From Sphingobium sp. HWE2-09 (GTDB lineage: Bacteria; Pseudomonadota; Alphaproteobacteria; Sphingomonadales; Sphingomonadaceae), in NCBI RefSeq assembly GCF_035989265.1, contig NZ_JAYKZX010000003.1, forward strand, positions 434,001 through 498,000: a stretch of 64,000 nt of DNA. The letters are read 5' to 3'. Positions 8,051 through 17,623 of this stretch are shown here, in pieces (positions within the stretch are counted from its first letter, which is position 1; every line of letters starts with the position of its first letter). The position numbers and the translations under genes are program-made. Under the pieces are notes generated by a model. The model had not been told where the DNA came from, made no database searches, and saw nothing but the letters and a program-made list of their open reading frames with translations.

Positions 8051-9504
8051 TGCGCCTCGGGTCGCTTATCGAGGGGCTGGATGTCGAGGTCGGTGGGGCT
8101 GAAAAGGCCAACACTGGCCTCGATTCGTCCGTGACCGGTTTCGCCATCGACAATCGCAAGGTCGCGCCGGGCACCATCTTCGGCGCGTTCCAGGGGCTGC
8201 GCGTCAATGGCGAGGATTATATCGTCGATGCGGTGAAAGCAGGCGCGGTCGCCATCGTCGCACGACCGGAGGCGAAGGTAGAGGGCGCGGTCCATATCGC
8301 CCACGCCAATCCGCGCCGCCTCTTCGCGCTGATCGCCGCACGCTATTTCGCGCCGTTCCCTGACGTGACCGTCGCCGTCACCGGCACCAATGGCAAGACC
8401 AGCACGGTCGAACTCGCCCGTCAGCTCTGGCGGATGATGGGGCACAAGTCCGCGTCGATCGGCACGCTGGGCGTGACGACGGCGGTGGATCAGGTATCGA
8501 CCGGCCTCACCACGCCGGACATCGTCACCTTCCTCGCCAATATGTCGGGCCTGCGCCGCGAGGGCATCACCCACGCCGCGTTCGAGGCGTCGAGTCATGG
8601 CCTCGACCAATATCGCACCGAAGGCCTGCCGGTGATGGCGGGCGCCTTCACCAATCTGTCGCGCGATCATCTCGACTATCATGGCGACATGGACAGCTAT
8701 TTCGACGCCAAGATGCGCCTGTTCGATGAAGTCGTCTCGCCGGATGGCGCGGCGGTCGTCTGGGCGGACGATGCCTGGTCGGACAAGGTCATTGCGCGGG
8801 CTACGAAGCGGGGGCTTCGTGTGCTGAGCGTCGGGGTGCAGGGGCAGGCGCTACGCCTGGTCAACCGCACCCCGACCCAGTTAGGCCAGGCGCTGGAGAT
8901 CGAGGCGGAGGGCAAGACGTATAAGGTCAACCTGCCGCTGATCGGCGCCTATCAGGCCGCCAACGCCCTGACCGCTGCGGGCCTGGTCATCGCGACCGGC
9001 GGCGACACGGCCAAGGTGATGGAATTGCTGGGCCGGGTCCAGCCGGTGCGCGGGCGGTTGGAACGCGCGGTCATCAGCAAAGCGGGCGCGCCGGTCTATG
9101 TCGATTATGCCCACACGCCCGACGGCCTGAAAGCCGCGATCGAGGCGCTGCGCCCGCATACTAAGGGGCGACTGATCACCCTGTTCGGCGCTGGCGGCGA
9201 TCGTGACGCAGGCAAGCGGCCGTTGATGGGTATGGTCGCGGCCGACCTGTCCGACCATGTGATCGTCACCGACGACAATCCCCGGTCCGAAGAGCCGTCG
9301 GCCATTCGCGCCGCCGTGCTGGCCGGTGCGCCGGGCGCGGAAGAGATTGGCGGGCGTCGCGCTGCGATCGCTGCCGCGATCGGGCAGGCGGGGGCTGACG
9401 ACATCGTGCTGCTGGCGGGCAAGGGCCATGAGCAGGGCCAGATCATCGGCGACCGCGTGCTGCCGTTCGACGACGTCACCGTCGCGCGGGAGTGCGCGGG
9501 TTGA
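8047..9504 (+). CDS. murE: UDP-MurNAc-L-Ala-D-Glu:meso-diaminopimelate ligase MurE
   Basis: Adds meso-diaminopimelate to the peptidoglycan precursor in the cytoplasm, with ATP. The P-loop TGTNGKTST lies at residues 112-120 and the DNPR motif at 410-413, which in this family signals diaminopimelate rather than lysine as substrate. About 485 residues. Two adjacent ATGs (8047 and 8050) both overlap the ftsI stop; either may be used. An open frame continues upstream inside ftsI but is not coding. The central-domain block with SSHGLDQYR is intact. Confidence 0.95.
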   Translation: MMRLGSLIEGLDVEVGGAEKANTGLDSSVTGFAIDNRKVAPGTIFGAFQGLRVNGEDYIVDAVKAGAVAIVARPEAKVEGAVHIAHANPRRLFALIAARYFAPFPDVTVAVTGTNGKTSTVELARQLWRMMGHKSASIGTLGVTTAVDQVSTGLTTPDIVTFLANMSGLRREGITHAAFEASSHGLDQYRTEGLPVMAGAFTNLSRDHLDYHGDMDSYFDAKMRLFDEVVSPDGAAVVWADDAWSDKVIARATKRGLRVLSVGVQGQALRLVNRTPTQLGQALEIEAEGKTYKVNLPLIGAYQAANALTAAGLVIATGGDTAKVMELLGRVQPVRGRLERAVISKAGAPVYVDYAHTPDGLKAAIEALRPHTKGRLITLFGAGGDRDAGKRPLMGMVAADLSDHVIVTDDNPRSEEPSAIRAAVLAGAPGAEEIGGRRAAIAAAIGQAGADDIVLLAGKGHEQGQIIGDRVLPFDDVTVARECAG

Positions 9505-9524
9505 TACAGAACACAGGTTCAAAT

Positions 9525-9602
9525 CCGTTCGACCTGAGCCTGTCGAAGGGCCTTTCTTTTCTCGAAGGAGGGAATGGGCTTCGACAGGCTCAGCCCGAAC
9601 GG
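9525..9602. repeat. Palindromic repeat, family A, between murE and murF
   Basis: Inverted arms GTTCGACCTGAGCCTGTCG (from 9525) and its near complement ending CAGCCCGAACGG (to 9602). It separates murE from murF, one of the few places where the otherwise overlapping dcw genes are not coupled, and leaves only about 26 bp for the murF ribosome binding site. Confidence 0.85.
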
Positions 9603-9628
9603 TGTTTTGTTTGTGGAGCGTTGGATTG

Positions 9629-11017
9629 ATGTCGCTCTGGACATCCACCGAAATCGCTGAGGCCACAGGCGGCGCCGCGTCGGCGCCGTTCGCCGTTTCG
9701 GGCGTCGCCTTCGACAGCCGCGAAGTAGGGCAGGGCGACCTGTTCGTCGCGATGAAGGGCGACACGACCGACGGCCATAAGTTCATCGACAAGGCGTTCG
9801 GTCAGGGCGCAACAGGCGCGATCGTCAGCGAACCGGTCGCCCATCCCCACATCCTAGCCCCCGACAGTGCCGCCGCGCTCGAAGCGCTGGGCAAGGCATC
9901 GCGCAAGCGCATGACCGGCAAGGTGATCGGCGTCACCGGATCGGTCGGCAAGACCGGGACGAAGGAGGCGCTGTTCCTGGCGCTGGACCGCGCCGCGCCT
10001 AATGCGGTGCATCGCTCGGTCAAAAGCTACAACAACCATGTCGGCGTGCCATTGAGCTTGTCCCGGATGCCGCGCGACATGGCCTATGGCGTGTTCGAAA
10101 TGGGGATGAACCATGCGGGCGAACTGGCGGCGCTGACCCGACAGGTGCGCCCCGACGTCGCGATCGTCACCGCCATCGCACCTGCCCATATCGAATTTTT
10201 CGGCACCGAAGCGAAGATCGCGGAAGCCAAAGCAGAGATTTTCGAAGGACTGCAACCGGGCGGCACCGCGATCATCCCCTATGACAGTCCCCATGTCGCG
10301 ACCCTCTATAACAAGGCGGAACGCCACGCCGCGCGCATCCTGACCTTCGGCACCAGCCCGCAGGCGGACGTGTGCGTGCGCGAAGCCGTGCCCGCGCCGG
10401 GCGGCGGCACGCTCGTCACGGCGACCTTCCCCGATGCCGAACTCTGTTTCACGGTGGCCGCGCCGGGCGATCATTGGGTGTCGAACGCGCTGGCCGTGTT
10501 GGCGGCGGTCGAGGCGGTGGGCGGCGATCTGGCCGCCGCTGGCCTGGCGCTGGCCGAAATGCCGGGCCTGCCGGGCCGGGGCGAGCGCCGCACCCTGCCG
10601 GTTGCGGGCGGGCAGGTGCTGCTGATCGATGAAAGCTATAATGCCAATCCCCTGTCCATGGCTGCAACGCTGAAGCAACTGGGCCGCGAAAAGGCGGACC
10701 GCCGCATCGCGATATTGGGCGGCATGCGCGAACTGGGCGATCGCAGCGCGGACCTTCATGCCGGCCTCGCCGAACCGCTTAGCGCCGGCCAGGTCGATCA
10801 TGTCATACTGGTCGGCGCTGAAATGGCGCCGCTCGCCGACGCGCTGGGCGATATGATTTCCCATGTCCATGTCGCCGATACGGCGGCGGCCATCCCTCTC
10901 ATTCAAAACGAAATGCGCGCGGGCGACGCGATATTGGTCAAGGGATCGAACGGCGTGGGGCTTTCCCGTCTCGTCGCCGCCCTTGTCCAGGGCGCCAGCG
11001 ACGGAGATACGCACTGA
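9629..11017 (+). CDS. murF: UDP-MurNAc-tripeptide:D-Ala-D-Ala ligase MurF
   Basis: Joins D-Ala-D-Ala to the UDP-MurNAc tripeptide. About 462 residues from the ATG at 9629, which has GGAG ten bases upstream (9615-9618); the longer open frame reads through the repeat and is not coding. ATP-binding [10 protein letters not shown] at residues 103-112, the [14 protein letters not shown] block and [13 protein letters not shown] in the C-terminal domain are all typical. Its stop overlaps the mraY start (TGATG). Confidence 0.95.
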   Translation: MSLWTSTEIAEATGGAASAPFAVSGVAFDSREVGQGDLFVAMKGDTTDGHKFIDKAFGQGATGAIVSEPVAHPHILAPDSAAALEALGKASRKRMTGKVIGVTGSVGKTGTKEALFLALDRAAPNAVHRSVKSYNNHVGVPLSLSRMPRDMAYGVFEMGMNHAGELAALTRQVRPDVAIVTAIAPAHIEFFGTEAKIAEAKAEIFEGLQPGGTAIIPYDSPHVATLYNKAERHAARILTFGTSPQADVCVREAVPAPGGGTLVTATFPDAELCFTVAAPGDHWVSNALAVLAAVEAVGGDLAAAGLALAEMPGLPGRGERRTLPVAGGQVLLIDESYNANPLSMAATLKQLGREKADRRIAILGGMRELGDRSADLHAGLAEPLSAGQVDHVILVGAEMAPLADALGDMISHVHVADTAAAIPLIQNEMRAGDAILVKGSNGVGLSRLVAALVQGASDGDTH

Positions 11018-12090
11018 TGCTTTACTGGTTGGCCGAAAATCTGGATTTCGCCGGGATCTTCAACCTGATCCGCTACCTGTCCTTTCGTGCGGGCGCGGCG
11101 ATCTTCACGGCGCTCATCATCGGTCTGGTCATCGGTCCTAAATTCATCGGCTGGCTGCGCGTTCGCCAGGGCAAGGGCCAGCCGATCCGCGACGACGGCC
11201 CGCAGACCCACCTCGCCAAGCGCGGAACGCCGACCATGGGTGGCCTCATGATCCTCACCTCCATGGTGATTTCGGTGCTGTTGTGGATGGACCTGTCGTC
11301 CATCTACATTTGGGCCTGCCTGTTCGTGACGCTGGGCTTCGGCGCGATCGGGTTCATGGATGATTATGACAAGGTGACCAAGGCCAGCCATAAGGGGCTG
11401 TCGGGCAAGGCGCGGCTGGCGGCCGAATTTCTGATCGCGGGCGTCGCGGCATGGATGATCGTCCATCACCATGGCAATACCGCGCTCTATGTGCCTTTCT
11501 ATAATGGCCCGGCGATCCAGCTTGGCCCCTTCTATTTCTGCTTCGCCGCCTTCGTCATCGTGGCATTCGGTAACGCGGTGAACCTGACCGATGGCCTGGA
11601 CGGCCTGGCGACCATGCCGGTCATCATTGCCAGCCTGGCGTTCATGCTGATCGTCTATCTGGTCGGCCGCGCCGATTTCGCCGAATATCTGGGCATCCCG
11701 CATGTGCCGGGCGCGGGCAATCTGACGATCCTGTGCGGTGCGATCGTGGGGGCGGGCCTCGCCTTCCTTTGGTTCAACGCGCCCCCCGCGGCCGTGTTCA
11801 TGGGGGATACCGGGTCACTGGCACTGGGTGGCACGATCGGCGTGATCGCGGTCACCGCCCATCATGAAATCGTGCTGGGCATCATCGGCGGCCTCTTCGT
11901 CGTGGAGGCGCTCAGCGTCATCATTCAGGTTTTCTTCTACAAACGCACCGGCAAGCGCGTGTTCAAGATGGCCCCCATCCATCATCATTTCGAGCAACTG
12001 GGCTGGGCCGAACCGACCGTGGTGATCCGTTTCTGGATCATCGCCTTCGTGCTGGCGCTCGCCGGTCTTGCGACGTTGAAGCTGCGGTGA
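11017..12090 (+). CDS. mraY: Phospho-MurNAc-pentapeptide transferase MraY
   Basis: Integral membrane enzyme that transfers phospho-MurNAc-pentapeptide to undecaprenyl phosphate to form lipid I. About ten hydrophobic segments over 357 residues. Catalytic signatures: GFMDDYDKV in the first cytoplasmic loop, [10 protein letters not shown] beginning at Asn189, and the HHH motif at 322-324 in [12 protein letters not shown]. The ATG overlaps the murF stop; the stop overlaps the GTG of murD. Confidence 0.96.
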   Translation: MLYWLAENLDFAGIFNLIRYLSFRAGAAIFTALIIGLVIGPKFIGWLRVRQGKGQPIRDDGPQTHLAKRGTPTMGGLMILTSMVISVLLWMDLSSIYIWACLFVTLGFGAIGFMDDYDKVTKASHKGLSGKARLAAEFLIAGVAAWMIVHHHGNTALYVPFYNGPAIQLGPFYFCFAAFVIVAFGNAVNLTDGLDGLATMPVIIASLAFMLIVYLVGRADFAEYLGIPHVPGAGNLTILCGAIVGAGLAFLWFNAPPAAVFMGDTGSLALGGTIGVIAVTAHHEIVLGIIGGLFVVEALSVIIQVFFYKRTGKRVFKMAPIHHHFEQLGWAEPTVVIRFWIIAFVLALAGLATLKLR

Positions 12091-13472
12091 AGGGAATGGG
12101 GATCGTCTCCAGCGCCTTTGCAGGCAAAACCTACGCCGTGCTGGGCCTGGCGCGGTCGGGCCTCGCCACGGTCGAGACGCTCGTCGCCAGCGGTGCGCGC
12201 GTCGTCGCCTGGGACAGCCGGGAAGAAGCGCGCGCGCTGGTCGAGGGCAAGGCCGAACTGGGCGATCCGATGGAGATCGACCTTGCCGGTTTCGACGGCA
12301 TCGTCGTGTCGCCGGGCGTGCCGCTCAATCGCCACCCGATCGCCATGCGCGCGAAGATCGCGGGCGTGCCGATCATCGGCGACATCGAACTGTTCGCACT
12401 CGCCCGGCCGACACTGCCCCCGCACAAGGTCGTCGGCATCACCGGCACCAACGGCAAGTCCACCACGACGGCGCTGATCCACCACATCATCGCACAGGCT
12501 GGCTACCCCACGGTGATGGGCGGCAATATCGGCCTGCCGATCCTGAGCCAGCCACCGCTGGAGCCGAACCTGCATGGCGTCGGCGTCTATGTGCTGGAAC
12601 TGTCGAGCTATCAGATCGACCTGACTCACAGCCTGGACTGCGATGTTGCGGTGCTGCTCAACATCACGCCGGATCATCTCGATCGCTACGACGGCTTCGC
12701 AGGCTATGTCGCGTCGAAGGCGCGGTTGTTTGCGCTGCAGTCGGCTGGGCATTGCGCGGTCATCGCGACCGACGATGAGCCGAGCCGGGGAATTGCCCAA
12801 AGTTTGTGCTCCCGCGAAGGCGGGAGCCCAGTCCTGACCGCTGCAACTGGGCTCCCGCCTTCGCGGGAGCACGGGGTAGGTGCGGTTAGCGCTGCCGACA
12901 TCGCCCCCGTCGCCCAACGCCTCTGGCCCGCCCTCCAAGGCCCGCACAATGCGCAGAACGCAGCTGTCGCTATCGCTGTCGCCAAGGCGCTGGACATCGA
13001 CGAAGCCACCATCGCCAACGCGCTGACCAGCTACGCTTCGCTCCCCCACCGCATGCAGGCCGTCGCCACCCGCAACGGCGTCCTCTACGTCAACGACAGC
13101 AAGGCGACCAACGCCGCCTCCACCGCGCCCGCGCTCGCCGCCTGGCCCGCGATCGACGGCAAGCCCCGCATCCACTGGATATTGGGTGGCGTCGCCAAGT
13201 CCGACAATCTGGACGAGTGCGTCCCCCATTTCGGCAATGTCGCTCATGCCTACACCATCGGCGAAGCGGGGCATATGTTCGCCGATCTGCTGCGCCCGGC
13301 TATGGCGGTGGACGATAGTGAAATGCTAAGCGCCGCCGTCCGCCGCGCCGCGCGCATCGCGCAGCCCGGCGACGTGGTGTTGTTGTCGCCCGCCTGCGCC
13401 AGTTTCGACCAGTTTCGCGATTTCGAAGCGCGCGGCGACGCCTTTGCCGCGGCGGTTGCGGCGCTGGAATAA
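12087..13472 (+). CDS. murD: UDP-MurNAc-L-Ala:D-glutamate ligase MurD, carrying a repeat-encoded insert
   Basis: Adds D-glutamate to UDP-MurNAc-L-Ala. The ATP motif GTNGKSTTT lies at about residues 120-128 and the C-terminal domain motif [11 protein letters not shown] near residue 335. The GTG at 12087 overlaps the mraY stop; an ATG at 12096 is an alternative. Residues about 240-262 are encoded by a 67-bp palindromic repeat (12806-12872) read in frame as CSREGGSPV...GLPPSREHG, placed between the DDEPSRG block of the central domain and the [11 protein letters not shown] block. Total length (461) remains near normal. No other murD is visible in the window, so the enzyme is presumably functional with the insert. 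Confidence 0.93.
   Translation: MKGMGIVSSAFAGKTYAVLGLARSGLATVETLVASGARVVAWDSREEARALVEGKAELGDPMEIDLAGFDGIVVSPGVPLNRHPIAMRAKIAGVPIIGDIELFALARPTLPPHKVVGITGTNGKSTTTALIHHIIAQAGYPTVMGGNIGLPILSQPPLEPNLHGVGVYVLELSSYQIDLTHSLDCDVAVLLNITPDHLDRYDGFAGYVASKARLFALQSAGHCAVIATDDEPSRGIAQSLCSREGGSPVLTAATGLPPSREHGVGAVSAADIAPVAQRLWPALQGPHNAQNAAVAIAVAKALDIDEATIANALTSYASLPHRMQAVATRNGVLYVNDSKATNAASTAPALAAWPAIDGKPRIHWILGGVAKSDNLDECVPHFGNVAHAYTIGEAGHMFADLLRPAMAVDDSEMLSAAVRRAARIAQPGDVVLLSPACASFDQFRDFEARGDAFAAAVAALE
12806..12872. repeat. Perfect inverted repeat, family B, inside murD
   Basis: Two perfect 27-bp inverted arms (12806-12832 and 12846-12872) around a 13-base loop; the core is CTCCCGCGAAGGCGGGAGC. Other copies of the family lie at 30384, 32715, 50919, 55061 and 57836. 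The mRNA of murD can fold a 27-bp hairpin here. Confidence 0.95.
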
Positions 13473-13494
13473 AGCAGCATAGTCGGGGGCGACG

Positions 13495-14721
13495 ATGAAC
13501 AGGGAAGGGACGACGGGCATGTTCAAGGCTGGCGAACTGGTGAAGGGTTTCCGCACCCGCACCGTGCCGCGCGAACGCACCGCGCTTGCCATCTGGTTCT
13601 GGGAGATCGACCGTGTCCTCCTGTCTTTGATCGTCACCCTGATGGCGATCGGCCTGGTCGCCGTCGCCGCCGCGTCCCCCGTCGCCGCGATCGACCGATC
13701 GACCGCCTCGGTCGCGGTCAATCCGCTCATCTATTTCTATCGCCAGCTGATGTGGGTGTTCATCGGCCTGCCGATCATGCTCGTCATCTCCATGCTGCCC
13801 CGGCCGCAGGCGCGGCGGCTGGCGATCTTCGGCTGCGCCTTCTTCTTCGTCATGCTGCTGTGCGTGCCGATCCTGGGATCGACGGTGAACGGCGCCAAGC
13901 GCTGGATCGACCTGCCCGGCTTCCGCTTCCAGCCGTCCGAGTTCCTGAAACCCGTCTTCGTCGTGGCGCTCGCCTGGCTGCTGTCGCTGCGCGCCAAGGA
14001 TATGAGCCTGCCGGTCGTGCCCCTGAGCTTCTGCGTCACCGGTCTGATCGCCATCATCCTGATGCGCCAGCCCGATTTCGGCCAGACCGTCATCTTCGCC
14101 GCCTGCCTTGGCGTGTTGCTGCTATTGTCGGGCGTGTCGATGCGCTTCATCGGCGCGATGGGCGGAGTGGCGCTGGCCGGGCTGATCGCGGTCTATATGT
14201 TCTACGAAAATGGCCGTCAGCGGGTGAACGACTTCCTCGGCATCGGGGTGCAGGTCGATGCGGGACCGGACCAGACGGACCTGGCCTTCCGCACCATTTC
14301 CCATGGCGGCTTCACCGGTGTCGGGCCGGGCGGCGGGCAGAACAAGTTCCGCCTGCCCGAAGCGCATACCGACTATATCTTCTCGGTGATCGGCGAAGAG
14401 TTCGGCCTGCTCGCCTGCATCGCCATCGCCTGCGTCTATCTCGCCATCGTCGTGCGGGTGCTGCTGCGCCTGCTGGATGAGGAGGATAATTTCACCATCC
14501 TCGCTGCCGCGGGCCTTACCACCCAGTTCGGGTTGCAGGCGATCATCAATATGGGCGTCAACGCACAGATATTTCCGTCAAAGGGTATGACGCTGCCCTT
14601 TATCAGCTATGGCGGCTCCTCTATGCTGGCGCTCTGCATCGGGGTCGGCCTGTTGCTCGCCTTCACGCGGCGCAATCCCTTCATGGGCCGGCATACCGTG
14701 GTCAAATGGAGTGGTCGATGA
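13495..14721 (+). CDS. ftsW: FtsW, septal peptidoglycan glycosyltransferase
   Basis: SEDS-family polytopic membrane protein that polymerises lipid II at the septum with FtsI. 408 residues with about ten hydrophobic segments. It has the GAKRWIDLPGFRFQPSEF block in the first long loop and the family's late SYGGSSMLALCIGVGLLLAF block. The start could be 13495 or the ATG at 13519 (MFKAGELVKGF); the latter has GGGAAGGGA upstream. It overlaps murG by four bases if murG starts at 14718. RodA is excluded by its place between murD and murG. Confidence 0.94.
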   Translation: MNREGTTGMFKAGELVKGFRTRTVPRERTALAIWFWEIDRVLLSLIVTLMAIGLVAVAAASPVAAIDRSTASVAVNPLIYFYRQLMWVFIGLPIMLVISMLPRPQARRLAIFGCAFFFVMLLCVPILGSTVNGAKRWIDLPGFRFQPSEFLKPVFVVALAWLLSLRAKDMSLPVVPLSFCVTGLIAIILMRQPDFGQTVIFAACLGVLLLLSGVSMRFIGAMGGVALAGLIAVYMFYENGRQRVNDFLGIGVQVDAGPDQTDLAFRTISHGGFTGVGPGGGQNKFRLPEAHTDYIFSVIGEEFGLLACIAIACVYLAIVVRVLLRLLDEEDNFTILAAAGLTTQFGLQAIINMGVNAQIFPSKGMTLPFISYGGSSMLALCIGVGLLLAFTRRNPFMGRHTVVKWSGR

Positions 14722-15884
14722 GCATTTCCCGTCACTTCGTCCTCGCCGCCGGCGGGACGGGGGGTCATATGATTCCAGCGCACGCCGTCGCCGAAGAGCT
14801 GATGGCGCGGGGGCATCATGTCGCGCTCGTCACCGATGAGCGCGGCGCGAAAATTCCGGGCATCTTCGACAAGGCGCAGGTGCACATCATGCCCGCGGGC
14901 CGCATGACGAAGAACCCGGCAAGCTGGCCAGGCGCGGTAAAGGCGATCTGGGCAGGCCGCGCCATGGCCCGGCGCTTGAACGAAACCTTCCGCCCCACCG
15001 CTGTCGTCGGCTTCGGGGGCTATCCCGCCATGCCTGCGCTGCTCGGCGCGCTTGCGGACGGCATCCCGACCGCCATCCATGAACAGAATGCCGTGCTGGG
15101 CCGGGTCAATCGTCTGCTCAGCGGCCGGGTCGACGCCATCGCCACCGCCTATCCCGATGTCGAACGGCTCAAGGGCGCCTATGCGGGCAAAGTCCACCTG
15201 GTCGGCAATCCGGTGCGCGAAGAGGTCAAGCAACTGCGCGAGGAGGATTTCCCCGCGCTGACCGACGAAAGCGTGTTCCGCGTGCTGGTGATCGGCGGCA
15301 GCCAGGGTGCGACCATCCTGTCCAGCGTCGTGCCCGAAGGCCTGTCGATGCTGCCCGTCGCGCTGCGCCGCCGTCTGCAAGTCACGCAGCAATGCCGCGC
15401 CGAAGATATCGACCGCGTGCGCAAAACCTATGCGGAGATGGAAATCCCCGCCGACCTCGCCACCTATTTCAATGACGTGCCCGAAAAGCTGGGCTGGTCG
15501 CATCTCGTGATCGCGCGGGCTGGCGCTTCGACGCTGGCCGAACTCACCTGCGCCGGGCGTCCGGCGATCCTCATCCCGCTGCCCAGCGCGATGGACGATC
15601 ATCAGACCGCCAACGCGAAGGAAATGACGGAGGCTGGCGGCGCGCGCACGATTCCCCAGGCGCGCTTCACCGCGGTAGAACTCGCCAAGCAGATGCAGAA
15701 GATGGCGCTGGAACCCGGCGCACTCCAGAACGCGGCCAAGCGCGCCCGCAGCTGCGGCCGTCCCAACGCCGCGCGCGACATGGCGGATCTGCTCGAAAGC
15801 ATCGGCACGGCCCCGATCATGAACGATCCGGTGCGGGTCGGTCCGACGCCGACGACGTTGAATTTGCAGGGTGTTCCGGCGTGA
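14718..15884 (+). CDS. murG: MurG, lipid II synthase (UDP-GlcNAc transferase)
   Basis: Peripheral inner-membrane GT28 glycosyltransferase that adds GlcNAc to lipid I. The start at 14718 overlaps the ftsW stop (ATGA) and has GGAG six bases upstream (14708-14711), so it is preferred over the in-frame ATG at 14706. The N-terminal GGTGGH motif lies at residues 12-17, followed by GFGGYPAMPAL and the nucleotide-sugar site GASTLAELTCAGRPAILIPLP. About 388 residues. The final 25 residues are low-complexity and extend past the usual end of the family. Confidence 0.95.
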   Translation: MSISRHFVLAAGGTGGHMIPAHAVAEELMARGHHVALVTDERGAKIPGIFDKAQVHIMPAGRMTKNPASWPGAVKAIWAGRAMARRLNETFRPTAVVGFGGYPAMPALLGALADGIPTAIHEQNAVLGRVNRLLSGRVDAIATAYPDVERLKGAYAGKVHLVGNPVREEVKQLREEDFPALTDESVFRVLVIGGSQGATILSSVVPEGLSMLPVALRRRLQVTQQCRAEDIDRVRKTYAEMEIPADLATYFNDVPEKLGWSHLVIARAGASTLAELTCAGRPAILIPLPSAMDDHQTANAKEMTEAGGARTIPQARFTAVELAKQMQKMALEPGALQNAAKRARSCGRPNAARDMADLLESIGTAPIMNDPVRVGPTPTTLNLQGVPA

Positions 15885-15901
15885 GCATCACACACCTCTC
15901 G

Positions 15902-15974
15902 CCGTTCGGGCTGAGCCTGTCGAAGCCCCTTTTTCTTTAGAAGTAAAGCCCTTCGACAAGCTCAGGGCGAACGG
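15902..15974. repeat. Palindromic repeat, family A, between murG and murC
   Basis: Inverted arms GTTCGGGCTGAGCCTGTCG (from 15902) and its complement (to 15974) with an A/T-rich centre. It occupies most of the gap between murG and murC and ends 25 bases before murC. Confidence 0.85.
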
Positions 15975-15998
15975 ATTTTTAAATAAGGAATGTCACGC

Positions 15999-17426
15999 AT
16001 GAAGGGTGTCGGCACGGACATCGGCACGATCCATTTCATCGGCATCGGCGGCATCGGCATGTCCGGCATCGCCGAAGTGATGCATAATCTCGGCTATGAC
16101 GTTCAGGGGTCGGACGTCGCCGAAGGCTATGTGGTCGAAGGACTGCGCGCCAAGGGCATTCGCGTGATGATCGGCCATAGGTCAGAAAATCTGGGCGACG
16201 CCGCCGTGGTCGTCACCTCCACCGCGATCAAGCGCGGCAACCCGGAAGTCGAACTGGCGTTGGAAAACCGCGTCCCCGTCATCCGCCGCGCGGAAATGCT
16301 GGCCGAACTGATGCGCCTCAAATCCACCGTCGCAGTGGCGGGCACCCATGGCAAGACCACGACGACATCGATGGTGGCCGCGCTGCTGGACGCGGGCGGG
16401 GTGGACCCGACCGTCATCAACGGCGGCATCATCAACAGCTATGGCTCGAACGCGCGGCTCGGTAATAGCGACTGGATGGTCGTTGAAGCCGACGAAAGCG
16501 ATGGCAGCTTCCTGCGCCTCGACGGCACGATCGCGGTCGTCACCAATATCGATCCCGAGCATCTCGATCATTATGGCAGCTTCGATCGGGTGAAGGATGC
16601 CTTCGTCGAGTTCGTCGGCAACGTCCCCTTCTACGGCGCGGCGCTGCTGTGCCTGGATCATCCCGAGGTGCAGGCGATCCTGCCGCGCGTGCAGGACCGG
16701 CGCATCGTCACCTATGGCTTCTCCGCCCAGGCTGATATTCGCGGCGATAATGTCGTCAGCTTCCCCGGTGGCAACCGCTTCGACATCCAGGTGCGCGAAC
16801 GCGACGGATCGACGCGCAAGATCGAGGGCATCGAAATGCCGATGCCCGGTCGCCATAATGTGTTGAACGCCATGGCGGCGATCGGCGTGGCGTTGCACAT
16901 GGGCATAGACGACGCGACGATCCAGACCGGCTTCGCCAAGTTCGGCGGGGTCAAGCGCCGCTTCACCAATGTCGGGCAGATCGAAGTGACGGGCGGCGCC
17001 GCCACGGTCATCGATGATTATGGCCACCACCCGGTCGAGATCAAGGCCGTGCTCGCCGCCGCGCGCGAAGGGGCGAAAGGCCGCGTCATCGCCGTGGTTC
17101 AGCCGCACCGCTTCACCCGCCTGCGCGACCTGATGGACGAGTTCCAGCAGGCGTTCAACGACGCCGACATCGTCTATGCCGCGCCCGTCTATACCGCGGG
17201 CGAACAGCCGATCGAGGGCGTGGACAGCGCCGCGCTGGTCGCGGGCCTCAAGCGGCGCGGGCATCGCCATGCCTCCACCGTCGCCGATGCGGACGATCTG
17301 GCCGCGCTGGTCGCCGCCGATATCCAGCCGGACGATATGGTCATCTGCCTGGGCGCGGGCGACATTACCAAATGGGCGGCGGGCCTTGCCGCCGCCGTTT
17401 CCGCCAAGGTGAAGGAAGTCGCCTGA
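15999..17426 (+). CDS. murC: UDP-MurNAc:L-alanine ligase MurC
   Basis: First amino-acid ligase of peptidoglycan synthesis. Preferred start is the ATG at 15999 because AAGGA lies nine bases upstream; the ATG at 15990 would sit directly against that site. About 475 residues: nucleotide-binding [14 protein letters not shown] at 13-26, P-loop [10 protein letters not shown] at 115-124, [12 protein letters not shown] and [11 protein letters not shown] in the C-terminal half. The stop overlaps the next small gene (TGATG). Confidence 0.95.
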   Translation: MKGVGTDIGTIHFIGIGGIGMSGIAEVMHNLGYDVQGSDVAEGYVVEGLRAKGIRVMIGHRSENLGDAAVVVTSTAIKRGNPEVELALENRVPVIRRAEMLAELMRLKSTVAVAGTHGKTTTTSMVAALLDAGGVDPTVINGGIINSYGSNARLGNSDWMVVEADESDGSFLRLDGTIAVVTNIDPEHLDHYGSFDRVKDAFVEFVGNVPFYGAALLCLDHPEVQAILPRVQDRRIVTYGFSAQADIRGDNVVSFPGGNRFDIQVRERDGSTRKIEGIEMPMPGRHNVLNAMAAIGVALHMGIDDATIQTGFAKFGGVKRRFTNVGQIEVTGGAATVIDDYGHHPVEIKAVLAAAREGAKGRVIAVVQPHRFTRLRDLMDEFQQAFNDADIVYAAPVYTAGEQPIEGVDSAALVAGLKRRGHRHASTVADADDLAALVAADIQPDDMVICLGAGDITKWAAGLAAAVSAKVKEVA

Positions 17427-17623
17427 TGTTCGAACTGTTCGCCGTTGGCCTGGAAATGCAGAAGCGCATGATCGACGCCCAGATGCAGGGCGTGGAAGCC
17501 GCGCGCGACATGGTGGAAGCGGCGCAGCGCCAAGTCGAAACCGGCATGGCCGCGGCGCAGGCGAATGAAGCGGGCCTCAAGGCCATGAGCAAATGGATGA
17601 CCCTGTGGGGCATGCGCGGTTGA
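17426..17623 (+). CDS. Small helical protein encoded between murC and murB
   Basis: A 65-residue gene wedged into the dcw cluster. Its ATG overlaps the murC stop (TGATG) and its stop overlaps the likely TTG start of murB (TTGA), so it appears translationally coupled on both sides. The product is almost wholly alpha-helical and amphipathic, rich in Ala, Gln, Met and Glu, with a heptad-like pattern (VEAARDMVEAAQRQVETGMA) and no membrane segment or cysteine. I do not recognise a family; weak resemblance to phasin-like or coiled-coil proteins is only compositional. No standard dcw gene is expected here. Confidence 0.7.
   Translation: MFELFAVGLEMQKRMIDAQMQGVEAARDMVEAAQRQVETGMAAAQANEAGLKAMSKWMTLWGMRG

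Noticed and set aside
9326..9628. An N-terminal extension of murF through the repeat
   Set aside because: The extension is translated murE antiframe plus family A repeat; the ATG at 9629 has a ribosome binding site and the normal MurF N terminus.
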